DNA of 22,903 nt from JBJXGF01 sp046153015 (GCA_046153015.1 JBJXGF010000207.1:1-22903), one strand, 5' to 3'; shown: positions 14,700 through 22,101, numbered from the stretch's first letter. A program made the numbers and translations. Notes: generated by a model not told the origin, from the letters alone.

Positions 14700-16199
14700 T
14701 CAGCTGCGGGCGCAGGCCGTCCCGTCCCAGGGGCAGGCCCCGGTGGCGCCGTTGCCGTCGTACACCTTGCCGAACGGCGAGTGCAGGCCGACGCCCGCGC
14801 CGGCGGGGGCCGAGTAGCGCACGAAGCGGGCGCCCTCCACCGGGTACGGGTCGGCCCGGCCGTCGGATTCGTACACCACCCCGTCGCGGATCATCGGGTG
14901 CGCGCCGCGGGCCGAGCGGGCCGCCAGCATCACGTTGGTGCGCGAGAGGCCGCCCGAGAGGGCCGCCGCCCGCTTGAGCGTGTCGACGACCGTCCACCCG
15001 TACAAACCCCAGCCGGCGCCCAGCTCACTGGCCCCGCCCGCCAAGCCCGCCCGCTCCAGCCCGGCGCGCGCCTCGGCGAGGAACGGGTCGGTGCTCAGCG
15101 CCGGGTCGGCGACGTCCTTCGCCGAGCTGGTCCAGGCCCAGCCGACCCCGGCGGCGCCGACCGCGGCGAAGTTCGCCGGGATGGACTGGCAGGTGGCCGA
15201 CACCAGCCGCTCCTTGGGCCGCCATGAGCTGGCCGCCAGGGCGGCGAACGCCTGCGGGCAGAACGACGCGGTGGTCATCAGCACGGCCACGTCGGCGTTG
15301 GTGGCCGCCAGCGCGGCCACGTCGCCGGCGATGTTGGGCGAGGCCGGGTCGTGGGTCACGAAGCTGACCCGCAGGCCGAGCCGCGCCGCCTCCAGCTCGA
15401 AGGCCGCCTTGTAGATGAAGCCGAGCTCGTCGTTGAGCACGAGGGCGGCCACCGTGGTGGTCGGGCCGTAGGCGTCGGCCAGGTAGCGCACCCAGAGCTG
15501 CGCCTCGGTGGTGAGCGGCAGCGTCGGGCCGGCCGCGGTCCACGGGTGGAACACGGGGTCGCCCCACGCCGGGTGGTTCGACGCCGGGAACAAGTTGGGG
15601 GCGCACGCCTCGTTCACTCGGTCGTTGGTGGCCATCGCGACCCTGGTGCCGACCACGCCGGTCAGGGCGAACACGTTGCCCCGCCCCAGCAGGCTGTCGA
15701 CGTTGACCCGGGCCTCGGCGGGGTCGTAGTAGTCGTCGTGGGCCACGAGCGTGAGCTTGCGGCCGGCGACGCCGCCCTCCGAGGCGTTCACGTGGTCGAA
15801 GTACGCCTTCATTCCCGCGCCGAGCTGGCCGAGCGCGGCGAAAGCGCCGGTCCGCGGGTAGGTGAGGCCGAGGCGGATCTCCTTGTCGGACAGGCCCGCC
15901 GTGTCGCTCCAGCCCCGCGGGCAGCGGCCGAGATCGATCTCGAAGCCGGCCGGGCCGACCAGCCGCCCGTCCCGCACCCCCCAGGAGGCCTCTCGGGCGA
16001 TGGTGGTGCTGGGCGCCGGCGGCGCGGGCGCGCTCGTGACGGTCGCCTCGGGCGTAGAGGCCTTCAGCGCCGACTCGTCGACCCCAATCGGCGCGGGGGC
16101 GATCGCCGGGCGCTGCTCCGCCAGCCCGCCGGAGCACGCGACGGCCACGAGCGCGACGAGTGTGGCCAGCCCGACCCCGATCGACCGTTGCAGCAGCAT
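14700..16199 (-). CDS. LivK-like ABC substrate-binding lipoprotein, paralogue A (Peripla_BP_6), most divergent copy
   Basis: A 499-residue lipoprotein, first of the six in transcription order. The signal peptide MLLQRSIGVGLATLVALVAVAC gives lipid-anchor Cys22. It has the longest linker (about 23-85, rich in Pro, Ala and Thr). The six cysteines are kept (GRCPRGWSD, NEACAPN, FCPQ, SATC, CPWDGTAC), but several motifs shared by B-F are changed. HDDYYDPAEAR replaces KDDGYEAARAK, NDELG replaces NNDFG, and SGGLSRTNV replaces PGGLTRTN. It is therefore the deepest branch by eye and may bind another ligand. I chose ATG 16199, with GACGGG upstream; the open extension of 38 residues covers terminator-like DNA. 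A strong hairpin separates it from livM. Confidence 0.9.
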   Translation of the reverse strand: MLLQRSIGVGLATLVALVAVACSGGLAEQRPAIAPAPIGVDESALKASTPEATVTSAPAPPAPSTTIAREASWGVRDGRLVGPAGFEIDLGRCPRGWSDTAGLSDKEIRLGLTYPRTGAFAALGQLGAGMKAYFDHVNASEGGVAGRKLTLVAHDDYYDPAEARVNVDSLLGRGNVFALTGVVGTRVAMATNDRVNEACAPNLFPASNHPAWGDPVFHPWTAAGPTLPLTTEAQLWVRYLADAYGPTTTVAALVLNDELGFIYKAAFELEAARLGLRVSFVTHDPASPNIAGDVAALAATNADVAVLMTTASFCPQAFAALAASSWRPKERLVSATCQSIPANFAAVGAAGVGWAWTSSAKDVADPALSTDPFLAEARAGLERAGLAGGASELGAGWGLYGWTVVDTLKRAAALSGGLSRTNVMLAARSARGAHPMIRDGVVYESDGRADPYPVEGARFVRYSAPAGAGVGLHSPFGKVYDGNGATGACPWDGTACARS

Positions 16200-16239
16200 C
16201 ACCCGTCCCGTTCGCCGCCGATCCGGCGCCGTCGCCGCC

Positions 16240-16245
16240 ACGCTA
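16240..16245 (-). promoter_or_regulatory. Candidate -10 element for SBP-A (TAGCGT)
   Basis: TAGCGT on the minus strand lies about 40 bases before the SBP-A start and downstream of the terminator hairpin at 16296-16331, where a promoter for the array would be needed. No matching -35 is visible. Confidence 0.3.
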
Positions 16246-16295
16246 TCCAAGCTGGTCCGGCCGCTGGGTGATGCCGCTGCGAGCCCGGACGCGAA

Positions 16296-16331
16296 CGACG
16301 GGCCGCCCCGCATGTGCGGAGCGGCCCGTCG
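16296..16331 (-). terminator. Strong terminator hairpin after livM of the livGFHM unit
   Basis: A 16-bp stem (16296-16311 with 16316-16331) encloses a four-base loop. On the minus-strand RNA all pairs are Watson-Crick except one U-G. It starts 30 bases after the livM stop and is followed by GTTCGCG with only a minimal U-run. It probably ends the livGFHM transcript before the binding-protein array. Confidence 0.75.
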
Positions 16332-16361
16332 CGCCCGATCCAGGAGCCGGCGGAAGCCGGG

Positions 16362-17528
16362 TTACACCTCGGCGGCCACGGTCGGCACGCCCGCCGTCGG
16401 CGACGCCGTGAGCGCCTCGCCGGCTGTGATCTTGGGCGGAACCGGCCGCACCACGAACAGGTAGTTCCACACCCGCTTGATCCCGGCCACGATCCCGCCG
16501 GGCATCACGAACGTGAGCACGATGAGGAGCAGACCGAAGAACAGCGGACCGAGAGCGGCGACTGGGCCCTTGCCCGGCAGGCTCTCGACCACCCGGATGT
16601 TCGATGTTCGCCATGGCACGAACACCATCAGGAGCCCAGCCGGTATGGCGCTCTCGAGCGTGCCGACGCCTCCCACCACCAATCCGGCCAAGAGCAGGAT
16701 GGCGAGGCCGAGGTTGAAGTCCGTATCAGCCGACACGAACTTCACCTCCATCAGGTACATGATCCCGGCCACGGCGGCGAAGCCGGCGCTGACCCCGAAG
16801 GTCATCGTCTTGTACAACGGCAGGTTCACGCCGCTGACGGCAGCTCCTGTCTCGTTGTCACGAATGGCGATGATCGCTCGGCCCGGACGGCTCTTGATGA
16901 GGTTGCGGGCCACCCAGATGGACCCGGCGAGGAACGCCAGGTTGATGTAGTAGACGTAGAACTCCTGGTTGTCGATCCCAGGCATCCAGCCGAGCCACTC
17001 GGGAGCGATGATCTTCTCCCGGACCTTCTTGCCGTTGGCGCCGCCGGTGAACTCACCGACCGTGAGCTCGCCGCCGTAGAAGCCCGGCACCTTCACCTCC
17101 ATCTTCAAGATGGTGGGGAAGGTCACGGCCAAGGACAGCGTGACGACCGCTAGGTACAACCCTTTGATGCGCAAGGACGGTATGCCCAGGATCACGCCGG
17201 CCACGAAGCAGGCGAGGATGGCGATCGGCAGCGTCTGCCAATAGTCCCAGTTGAAGTCCTGCACCAGGATGGCCCCGATGTAGGCCCCCATGCCCATGAA
17301 TGCGCTGGTGCCGAGGGACAGCAGGCCCGAGTAGCCGATGATCAGGTTGAGCCCGATCACCGCCACCATGAACGCCATGGCCTTGGTGAACTGGCCGACG
17401 CGGAAGTCCTCGTTGAAGTGCGGCAGCCAGATGGCGAAGCCCGCGATCAACAGCCCGAAGACCAGGCGGTAGATCTTGTGCGCCGCACTGCCCTCGTCCA
17501 TGACGAGCAGTGCATGGTTCTGCTTCAT
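16362..17528 (-). CDS. livM: Branched-chain amino acid-type ABC transporter permease LivM (first permease pair)
   Basis: A 388-residue polytopic inner-membrane permease. Family segments are VAVIGLNLIIGYSGLLSLGTSAFMGMGAYIGA, LGIPSLRIKGLYLAVVTLSLAVTFPTIL and the coupling region RAIIAIRDNETGAAVSGVNLPLYKTMTFGVSAGFAAVAG. Compared with the other LivM here, it has a longer periplasmic-type loop in the middle (about 170-215, YGGELTVGEFTGGANGKK and following) and a C-terminal tail rich in Pro, Thr and Ala after the last helix. The ATG at 17528 overlaps the livH stop (ATGA), with GGTGGAG seven bases upstream. It is the last gene of livGFHM and is followed by a strong terminator. The two LivM proteins are clearly homologous but far from identical, so any duplication is old. 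Confidence 0.95.
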   Translation of the reverse strand: MKQNHALLVMDEGSAAHKIYRLVFGLLIAGFAIWLPHFNEDFRVGQFTKAMAFMVAVIGLNLIIGYSGLLSLGTSAFMGMGAYIGAILVQDFNWDYWQTLPIAILACFVAGVILGIPSLRIKGLYLAVVTLSLAVTFPTILKMEVKVPGFYGGELTVGEFTGGANGKKVREKIIAPEWLGWMPGIDNQEFYVYYINLAFLAGSIWVARNLIKSRPGRAIIAIRDNETGAAVSGVNLPLYKTMTFGVSAGFAAVAGIMYLMEVKFVSADTDFNLGLAILLLAGLVVGGVGTLESAIPAGLLMVFVPWRTSNIRVVESLPGKGPVAALGPLFFGLLLIVLTFVMPGGIVAGIKRVWNYLFVVRPVPPKITAGEALTASPTAGVPTVAAEV

Positions 17529-18496
17529 ACGCGCTCCACCCTCGCAGTCCCGAACAGTCCGGCGGGCTTGAACAACAGCACGACCAAGATCACGACGAAC
17601 GCCGTGGCCAGGCTGAGCTCCGAGCCGATGAACGACACGTAGCCCACCACCAAGCTCTGGATCCAGCCCACGATCAGCCCGCCGATGACGGCGCCGACCG
17701 GGCTGTCCAGCCCGCCGAGGGCGGCGGCGGCCAGGGCGAAGATGAGCAGCCGGAACATCATGTTCGGCTCGAGCAGCACGTTGCTCGCCACCAGCGAACC
17801 GCCGAGGGTGCCGATGGCCGAGGCGAGCGCCCAGCCGAACATCAGCGTGGAGCCGACCTTGATGCCGACCAGCTCGCTCGACTCCAGGTTCGACGACACC
17901 GCCCGGAACGCCAGGCCGATCTTGGTCTTGTTGAGCAGGAGGAACAGCACCACGAGCACGGCGGCGATCGTGGCGGCCCGCCCGATTGTCGTGTACTTGA
18001 GCTGCGCCTGCCCGATCTGCACCAGGTCGCCCTGCTTGGAGGGGAACGGCGCCGGGAACCGGTACGGGTCATACGCCCAGATCTTGCCGGCGACGGCGTT
18101 GATGATCTGGAAAAGGCCCAGCGTGATGATGACGATCGGCAAGTGGTTCCGAGGGTCGAACGGGCGGATCAAGGTCCGCTCGATCAGCGCGCCGGCGCCC
18201 GCCGAGAGCACCATGGCCACGGCGATGCCGAGGAAGACCGGCAGGCCTTGCTCGACCGCGAACACATACGCCATGAACGTGCCGAGCGTGGCCAGCTCGC
18301 CCTGGGCGAAGTTGATCAGCGTCGTGGCCTTGAAGATGATGACCAGCGACAGGGCGATGGCCGCGTAGATCACGCCGTTGTCCAGGCCGTCGAACACTCG
18401 CTGCAAGAACAGCGAGAACCCGCCAAGGCCTTTCGACTTGGTGGCCTCGTCGGCAGCCTGCGCCAACACGCCGGCGACGCCGAGAAGAGCGCTCAT
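17525..18496 (-). CDS. livH: Branched-chain amino acid-type ABC transporter permease LivH (first permease pair)
   Basis: A 323-residue polytopic permease. A 20-25-residue polar N-terminal part (VLAQAADEATKSKGLGG) precedes the family start FLQRVFDGLDNGVIYAAIALSLVIIFKATTLINFAQGELATLGTFMAY. The coupling-region motif LAFRAVSSNLESSELVGIKVGSTLMFGWALASAIGTLGGSL and LLEPNMM...LGGLDSPVGAVIGGLIVG follow. It ends in GLFGTARVERV. ATG 18496 has GGGGGTGAG five bases upstream. It lies 53 bases after livF and overlaps livM by four bases. It forms the membrane channel with LivM and is energised by LivG/LivF. Confidence 0.95.
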   Translation of the reverse strand: MSALLGVAGVLAQAADEATKSKGLGGFSLFLQRVFDGLDNGVIYAAIALSLVIIFKATTLINFAQGELATLGTFMAYVFAVEQGLPVFLGIAVAMVLSAGAGALIERTLIRPFDPRNHLPIVIITLGLFQIINAVAGKIWAYDPYRFPAPFPSKQGDLVQIGQAQLKYTTIGRAATIAAVLVVLFLLLNKTKIGLAFRAVSSNLESSELVGIKVGSTLMFGWALASAIGTLGGSLVASNVLLEPNMMFRLLIFALAAAALGGLDSPVGAVIGGLIVGWIQSLVVGYVSFIGSELSLATAFVVILVVLLFKPAGLFGTARVERV

Positions 18497-18549
18497 TCGG
18501 GCTCACCCCCCTGGGTTGATTGGTGCGCGTTGAGTATCACTGCCGCCTC

Positions 18550-19275
18550 CTAGTAGCCGAGGTACGCCTTGCGCACGTTCTCGTCGTTGCGGAGCTCCTC
18601 CGAGGAGCCGGACAGCACGATCTCGCCTGCTTCGAGCACGTAGGCCCGGGAGGCGACGGCGAGGGCGAGGCCGGCGTTCTGCTCGACGATGAACATCGTC
18701 GTGCCCTCGGTCTTGTTCAGGTCGCCGATCACCTGGAACAGGTTCTCGATGATCAGCGGCGCCAGACCGAGCGAGGGCTCGTCGAGCAGGAGGACCTTCG
18801 GCCGCGACATCAGGGCCCGGGCCACGGCCAGCATCTGCTGCTCGCCGCCCGAGAGGCTGCCGGCCAGCTGGCTGCGCCGCTCCCGGAGCCGGGGGAAGGT
18901 GTCGAACCACTTCTCGATGTCGTCCTTCACCTCGCGGTCCTTGCGGGTGAAGGCGCCGCACATCATGTTGTCCATGACCGAGAGCTCGGGGAAGGTGCCC
19001 CGGCCCTGGGGCACGTGGGCCACGCCTCGGCGGACAATGTCCGCCGTGTTGCGCCCGACCATCTCCTCACCGTCGAGCTTGAAGCTGCCCTTGGTGCTGA
19101 GCTGGCCGCACATGGCCCGCAGAGTGGTGGTCTTGCCGGCGCCGTTGGCCCCGAGGATGACCACCACCTCGCTCTTGTTCACGTAGAAGTCGATGCCGTG
19201 GAGCACCTGCACCGGCCCGTAGGAGGCGTGCAGGCCGCGTATCTCGAGAAGGTGCGAGCCGTTGCCCGTGTTCAT
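18550..19275 (-). CDS. livF: Branched-chain amino acid-type ABC transporter ATPase LivF
   Basis: A 241-residue cytoplasmic ATPase subunit of normal LivF length. It has Walker A GANGAGKT (42-49), the Q-loop in HVPQGRGTFPELSV (Gln90), the ABC signature LSGGEQQ (141-147), Walker B VLLLDEP with Glu166, and FIVEQN where most ABC ATPases have an H-loop histidine. The VEQN form is usual for LivF. The C-terminus ends EELRNDENVRKAYLGY, also typical. The ATG at 19275 overlaps the livG stop (ATGA) with GGGAGCG about eight bases upstream. It works with LivG, and with one LivF and one LivG for two permease pairs, it may serve both. Confidence 0.96.
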   Translation of the reverse strand: MNTGNGSHLLEIRGLHASYGPVQVLHGIDFYVNKSEVVVILGANGAGKTTTLRAMCGQLSTKGSFKLDGEEMVGRNTADIVRRGVAHVPQGRGTFPELSVMDNMMCGAFTRKDREVKDDIEKWFDTFPRLRERRSQLAGSLSGGEQQMLAVARALMSRPKVLLLDEPSLGLAPLIIENLFQVIGDLNKTEGTTMFIVEQNAGLALAVASRAYVLEAGEIVLSGSSEELRNDENVRKAYLGY

Positions 19276-20036
19276 CCGACGCTCGCTCCCAGGTAGGCCT
19301 CGATAACGGTCGGGTTCTGCTGCACCTCGACGGGGGTGCCCTCGGCGATCTTCTTGCCGAAGTCGAGCACGACCACATTGTCGGAGATGCCCATGACCAT
19401 CGCCATGTGGTGCTCCACGAGCAGCATCGTCAGCCGGTGCCGGTCGCGCAGCTCCTTCAGCAGGTCGCCGAGCTGGTCGACCTCCTGGTGCGTGAGGCCC
19501 GACGCCGGCTCGTCGAGCATCAGCAGGCGGGGGTCGCCCACGAGGGCCCGCGCCAGCTCGATGCGCTTCATCGTGCCGTAGGGCAGACCGGCCGCCGGGT
19601 GGAACGCCACGTGCGTGAGCCCCACCTCGGCCAGCGCAGCGTACGACCGCTCGCGCAGATCGCGCTCCTCCTTGCGGACGCCGATGCGCAGCATCGCCTT
19701 CGCGAACGTGGTCTTGGTCCGGCTGTGATCGCCGACCATGACGTTCTCGAGCACGGTCATGCCTGGCCAGAGGGCCAGGTTCTGGAACGTGCGGAATACC
19801 CCGACACGAGAGATGCCGTGCGGGGGCATCTTCAACAGGTCGCGCCCGTCGTACGTGATGGACCCCTCAGTGGGGTCGTAGATCCGGCTGACGACGTTGA
19901 ACATCGTCGTCTTGCCGGCGCCGTTGGGACCGATGAGCCCGCAGATGTCGCCTTCCTCGATGGTGAACGTCAACCCATCGAGAGCGACGATGCCGCCGAA
20001 GCGCACCGTGATGTCCTTAACCTCCAGCAGCGCCAC
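19272..20036 (-). CDS. livG: Branched-chain amino acid-type ABC transporter ATPase LivG
   Basis: A 254-residue cytoplasmic ATPase subunit. Walker A GPNGAGKT (36-43), Q-loop FRTFQNLALWPGMTVLENVMVG (Gln85), the LivG-type signature LPYGTMKRIELARAL (151-165), Walker B LLMLDEP (171-177) and the H-loop in LLVEHHM (His209) are all intact. The LPYG signature replaces LSGG, as is normal in LivG. The GTG at 20036 is preferred: MALLEVKDITVRFGG is the normal LivG N-terminus, and GGAGGGAGCGGGA lies upstream. The open 34-residue extension overlaps the promoter and is rejected. It is the first gene of livGFHM, with a good promoter about 100 bases upstream. Confidence 0.95.
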   Translation of the reverse strand: MALLEVKDITVRFGGIVALDGLTFTIEEGDICGLIGPNGAGKTTMFNVVSRIYDPTEGSITYDGRDLLKMPPHGISRVGVFRTFQNLALWPGMTVLENVMVGDHSRTKTTFAKAMLRIGVRKEERDLRERSYAALAEVGLTHVAFHPAAGLPYGTMKRIELARALVGDPRLLMLDEPASGLTHQEVDQLGDLLKELRDRHRLTMLLVEHHMAMVMGISDNVVVLDFGKKIAEGTPVEVQQNPTVIEAYLGASVG

Positions 20037-20110
20037 CCGTCCCGCTCCCTCCACTCCCCCTCTAGACTGCACCAGACGAAGCGCCGACCGGACGGCCCGG
20101 GCGCTCCAGG

Positions 20111-20126
20111 CGTGACGGATGTCACG
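20111..20126. promoter_or_regulatory. CRP/FNR-like palindromic operator before livG
   Basis: CGTGACGGATGTCACG is a perfect inverted repeat (6-bp arms, 4-base spacer) that matches the CRP-type core GTGA-N6-TCAC. It lies about 11 bases downstream of the -10 hexamer, around +4 to +19, a position where binding would normally repress. In RNA it could also form a small hairpin in the leader. Confidence 0.55.
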
Positions 20127-20136
20127 ACCACGCCGC

Positions 20137-20165
20137 AAGCTAGGCAGTCAGTAACGCGTTGTCAA
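20137..20165 (-). promoter_or_regulatory. Sigma70-type promoter of the livGFHM operon
   Basis: On the minus strand there is a consensus -35 TTGACA (20160-20165), an exact 17-base spacer and TAGCTT as -10 (20137-20142). Transcription would begin near 20130, leaving a leader of about 94 bases before the livG GTG. This is the best promoter match in the window and stands out against the GC-rich background. Confidence 0.75.
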
Positions 20166-20242
20166 GATCGCCCGGCGGGCCGGTCGACCCGCGCGTCGAT
20201 CGTCTCACACGCACCGGTGGAGGCCCGGCGCCAGAGGCTGGA

Positions 20243-22048
20243 TCAGCGGTACAACGCGTCGATCTCGGCGGTGAAGCGGGCGAGCACGCCGCGGCGCTTC
20301 AGCTTGGAGGTCGGGGTCAGCAGATCGCTGTCGGGCAGCCACTCCTGGCCGAGGATGGCCAGCCGCTTCACCCGTTCGGCGTTGTTGAACGGGGCCATCA
20401 CCTGCTCGAGGTCGGCGTGGATCTCGGCCACGAGGTCCGGGTGGGCGGCCAGCGCGTCGAGGTCCTCGGCGGAGGCGCCGTGCTGGGCCGCCCACGCACG
20501 CGCCGCGTCGGGGTCGAGCACGACCAGCGCGGCGACGAAGGGCCGGCTGTCGCCCACGGCCATGGCCTGGCCGACCAGCGGGATCATCTTCAGCGCCGCC
20601 TCGAGGTTGGCCGGGCTCACGTTCTTGCCGCCCGCGGTGATCAGCAGCTCCTTCTTGCGGTCGACGATGCGGAAGTAGCCGTCGTCGTCGAGCTCGCCGA
20701 TGTCGCCCGAGTGCAGCCAGCTCTCGGCGTCGACCGTCTCGGCGGTCTTGGCCGGGTCGTCGAGGTAGCCGGCGAACACGTTGCCGCCCCGGCACACGAT
20801 CTCGCCGTCGGCCTCGAGTCGCACCTCGCAGCCGGGGATGGCCCGGCCCACCGTGCCCGGCTTGGGCCGGCGCGGCGACCAGGTCATCGGGCCCGAGCTC
20901 TCCGACATGCCGTAGATCTCCGACAGCGGCACGCCGATGGCCCGGAACCACGCCAGGATGTCGGGCGGGATCGGCGCCGCGCCGGTGATCGCCGCCTCCA
21001 CCTGGTCGAGCCCCACGCGCTCGCGCACCACCGAGAACGCCACCGCGTCGAGGAACTGCCAGAGCTCGGTCTCCTCCTGGGTGGCCCGGCCCCAGGTCAT
21101 GGCCTCGACGAGGGGGAGCGCGGCGGCCACCCCCTCGTCGAACTTCTGCTTCTTCTCCGGCTCGGCGGCCAGCGCCGCGTTGATGCCGGCGTAGAGCTTC
21201 TCCCAGACCCGGGGCACGCCGAAGACCACGTTGGGCCGCACCTCGACCAGGTAGGGCAGCAACAGCGTCGGCTCCGGGCAGGTGGTGACCTCGTACGCGA
21301 AGAACGCCTGCTGGTAATGGCTCGTGACCCGCTCGGCGATGTGGGCCATCGGCAGGTAGGACACCAGGCGCTTGCCGGCCGGGTCGCCCAGCTCGAGCTC
21401 CGCGAAGCACTCGTACAGGGACTCGATGGTCCAGGCGACGTTGCGGTGCGTGATCATCACGCCCTTCGGCGGGCCGGTGGTGCCCGACGTGTAGATCACG
21501 GTGGCGAGGTCGTCGGGCGAGACGGCCTCGGCCGCGGCCTCGAGGTCGAGCGGGTCGTGGGCCGCCAGCTCGGCCCACGCGCCGACGCCCTCGCCGGGCG
21601 AGTCGACGTCGAGGGCGACGAGCCGCTCCAGGCCGGGCAGCTCGGCCCGGACCGAGAGGAAGCGGTCGAGGAACGCGCCCTCCACCACGGCGGCGCGGGC
21701 GCGGCTGTGACCGGCGAGGTAGGCGACCTGCTCGGCGGAGGACGAGTTGTAGATCGAGATCGGCGTGGCGCCGCAGAAGAGGGCAGCGAGGTCGGCCACG
21801 TGGAACTCGGGCCGGTTGCGCAGCATCAGCACCACCCGATCGCCGGGCCCCACGCCGAGCGCCTGCAGGCCGGCGGCGGCCCGAGCGGTGGCTTCGGCCA
21901 GCTCGCTGAAGCTCATGGCGGCCCACTCGCCGGCCGGGTCCTTCCAGCGCAGCGCCGTGCGCCCGCCGTGGGTGCGGACCGTGTCGATGAAGGCGCGGGG
22001 GATGGTGCGCCCGGCCACCCGGGCGTGCAGCTCGTCGTTCGTCGTCAC
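20243..22048 (-). CDS. Long-chain acyl-CoA synthetase (AMP-forming fatty-acid--CoA ligase)
   Basis: A 601-residue AMP-binding enzyme of the usual length for FAA/ACSBG-type synthetases. It activates fatty acids to acyl-AMP and then acyl-CoA. The P-loop IYTSGTTGPPKGVMITH (185-201), the substrate/adenine motif EIYGMSESSGP (377-387), the A7/A8 region WLHSGDIGELDDDGYFRIVDRKKELLITAGGKNVSP (444-479) and the C-terminal catalytic-lysine region TPTSKLKRRGVL (578-589, Lys582 the likely catalytic residue) are all present. YLPMAHIAERV (231-241) is typical of long-chain synthetases. The GTG at 22048 has AAAGAGA about ten bases upstream. It is divergent from the thiolase gene, with 75 bases between the starts, and a TTGACC at 22102-22107 is a possible -35. 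Chain-length preference is unknown. Confidence 0.95.
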   Translation of the reverse strand: MTTNDELHARVAGRTIPRAFIDTVRTHGGRTALRWKDPAGEWAAMSFSELAEATARAAAGLQALGVGPGDRVVLMLRNRPEFHVADLAALFCGATPISIYNSSSAEQVAYLAGHSRARAAVVEGAFLDRFLSVRAELPGLERLVALDVDSPGEGVGAWAELAAHDPLDLEAAAEAVSPDDLATVIYTSGTTGPPKGVMITHRNVAWTIESLYECFAELELGDPAGKRLVSYLPMAHIAERVTSHYQQAFFAYEVTTCPEPTLLLPYLVEVRPNVVFGVPRVWEKLYAGINAALAAEPEKKQKFDEGVAAALPLVEAMTWGRATQEETELWQFLDAVAFSVVRERVGLDQVEAAITGAAPIPPDILAWFRAIGVPLSEIYGMSESSGPMTWSPRRPKPGTVGRAIPGCEVRLEADGEIVCRGGNVFAGYLDDPAKTAETVDAESWLHSGDIGELDDDGYFRIVDRKKELLITAGGKNVSPANLEAALKMIPLVGQAMAVGDSRPFVAALVVLDPDAARAWAAQHGASAEDLDALAAHPDLVAEIHADLEQVMAPFNNAERVKRLAILGQEWLPDSDLLTPTSKLKRRGVLARFTAEIDALYR

Positions 22049-22101
22049 GGCGGATCGATCTCTTTCGGTGGGAGCGGGTTCAGCCTGGCGGGCCCGGGTT
22101 C

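Noticed and set aside
14641..14997. An upstream extension of SBP-B into SBP-A
   Set aside because: It would place the obvious signal peptide and lipid-anchor cysteine in the middle of the protein and overlaps coding sequence of gene A.
6783..16199. Repeated DNA blocks across the binding-protein genes as a CRISPR or satellite array
   Set aside because: The repeats lie at the same codon positions in full-length homologous genes and are explained by paralogy. There is no spacer structure.
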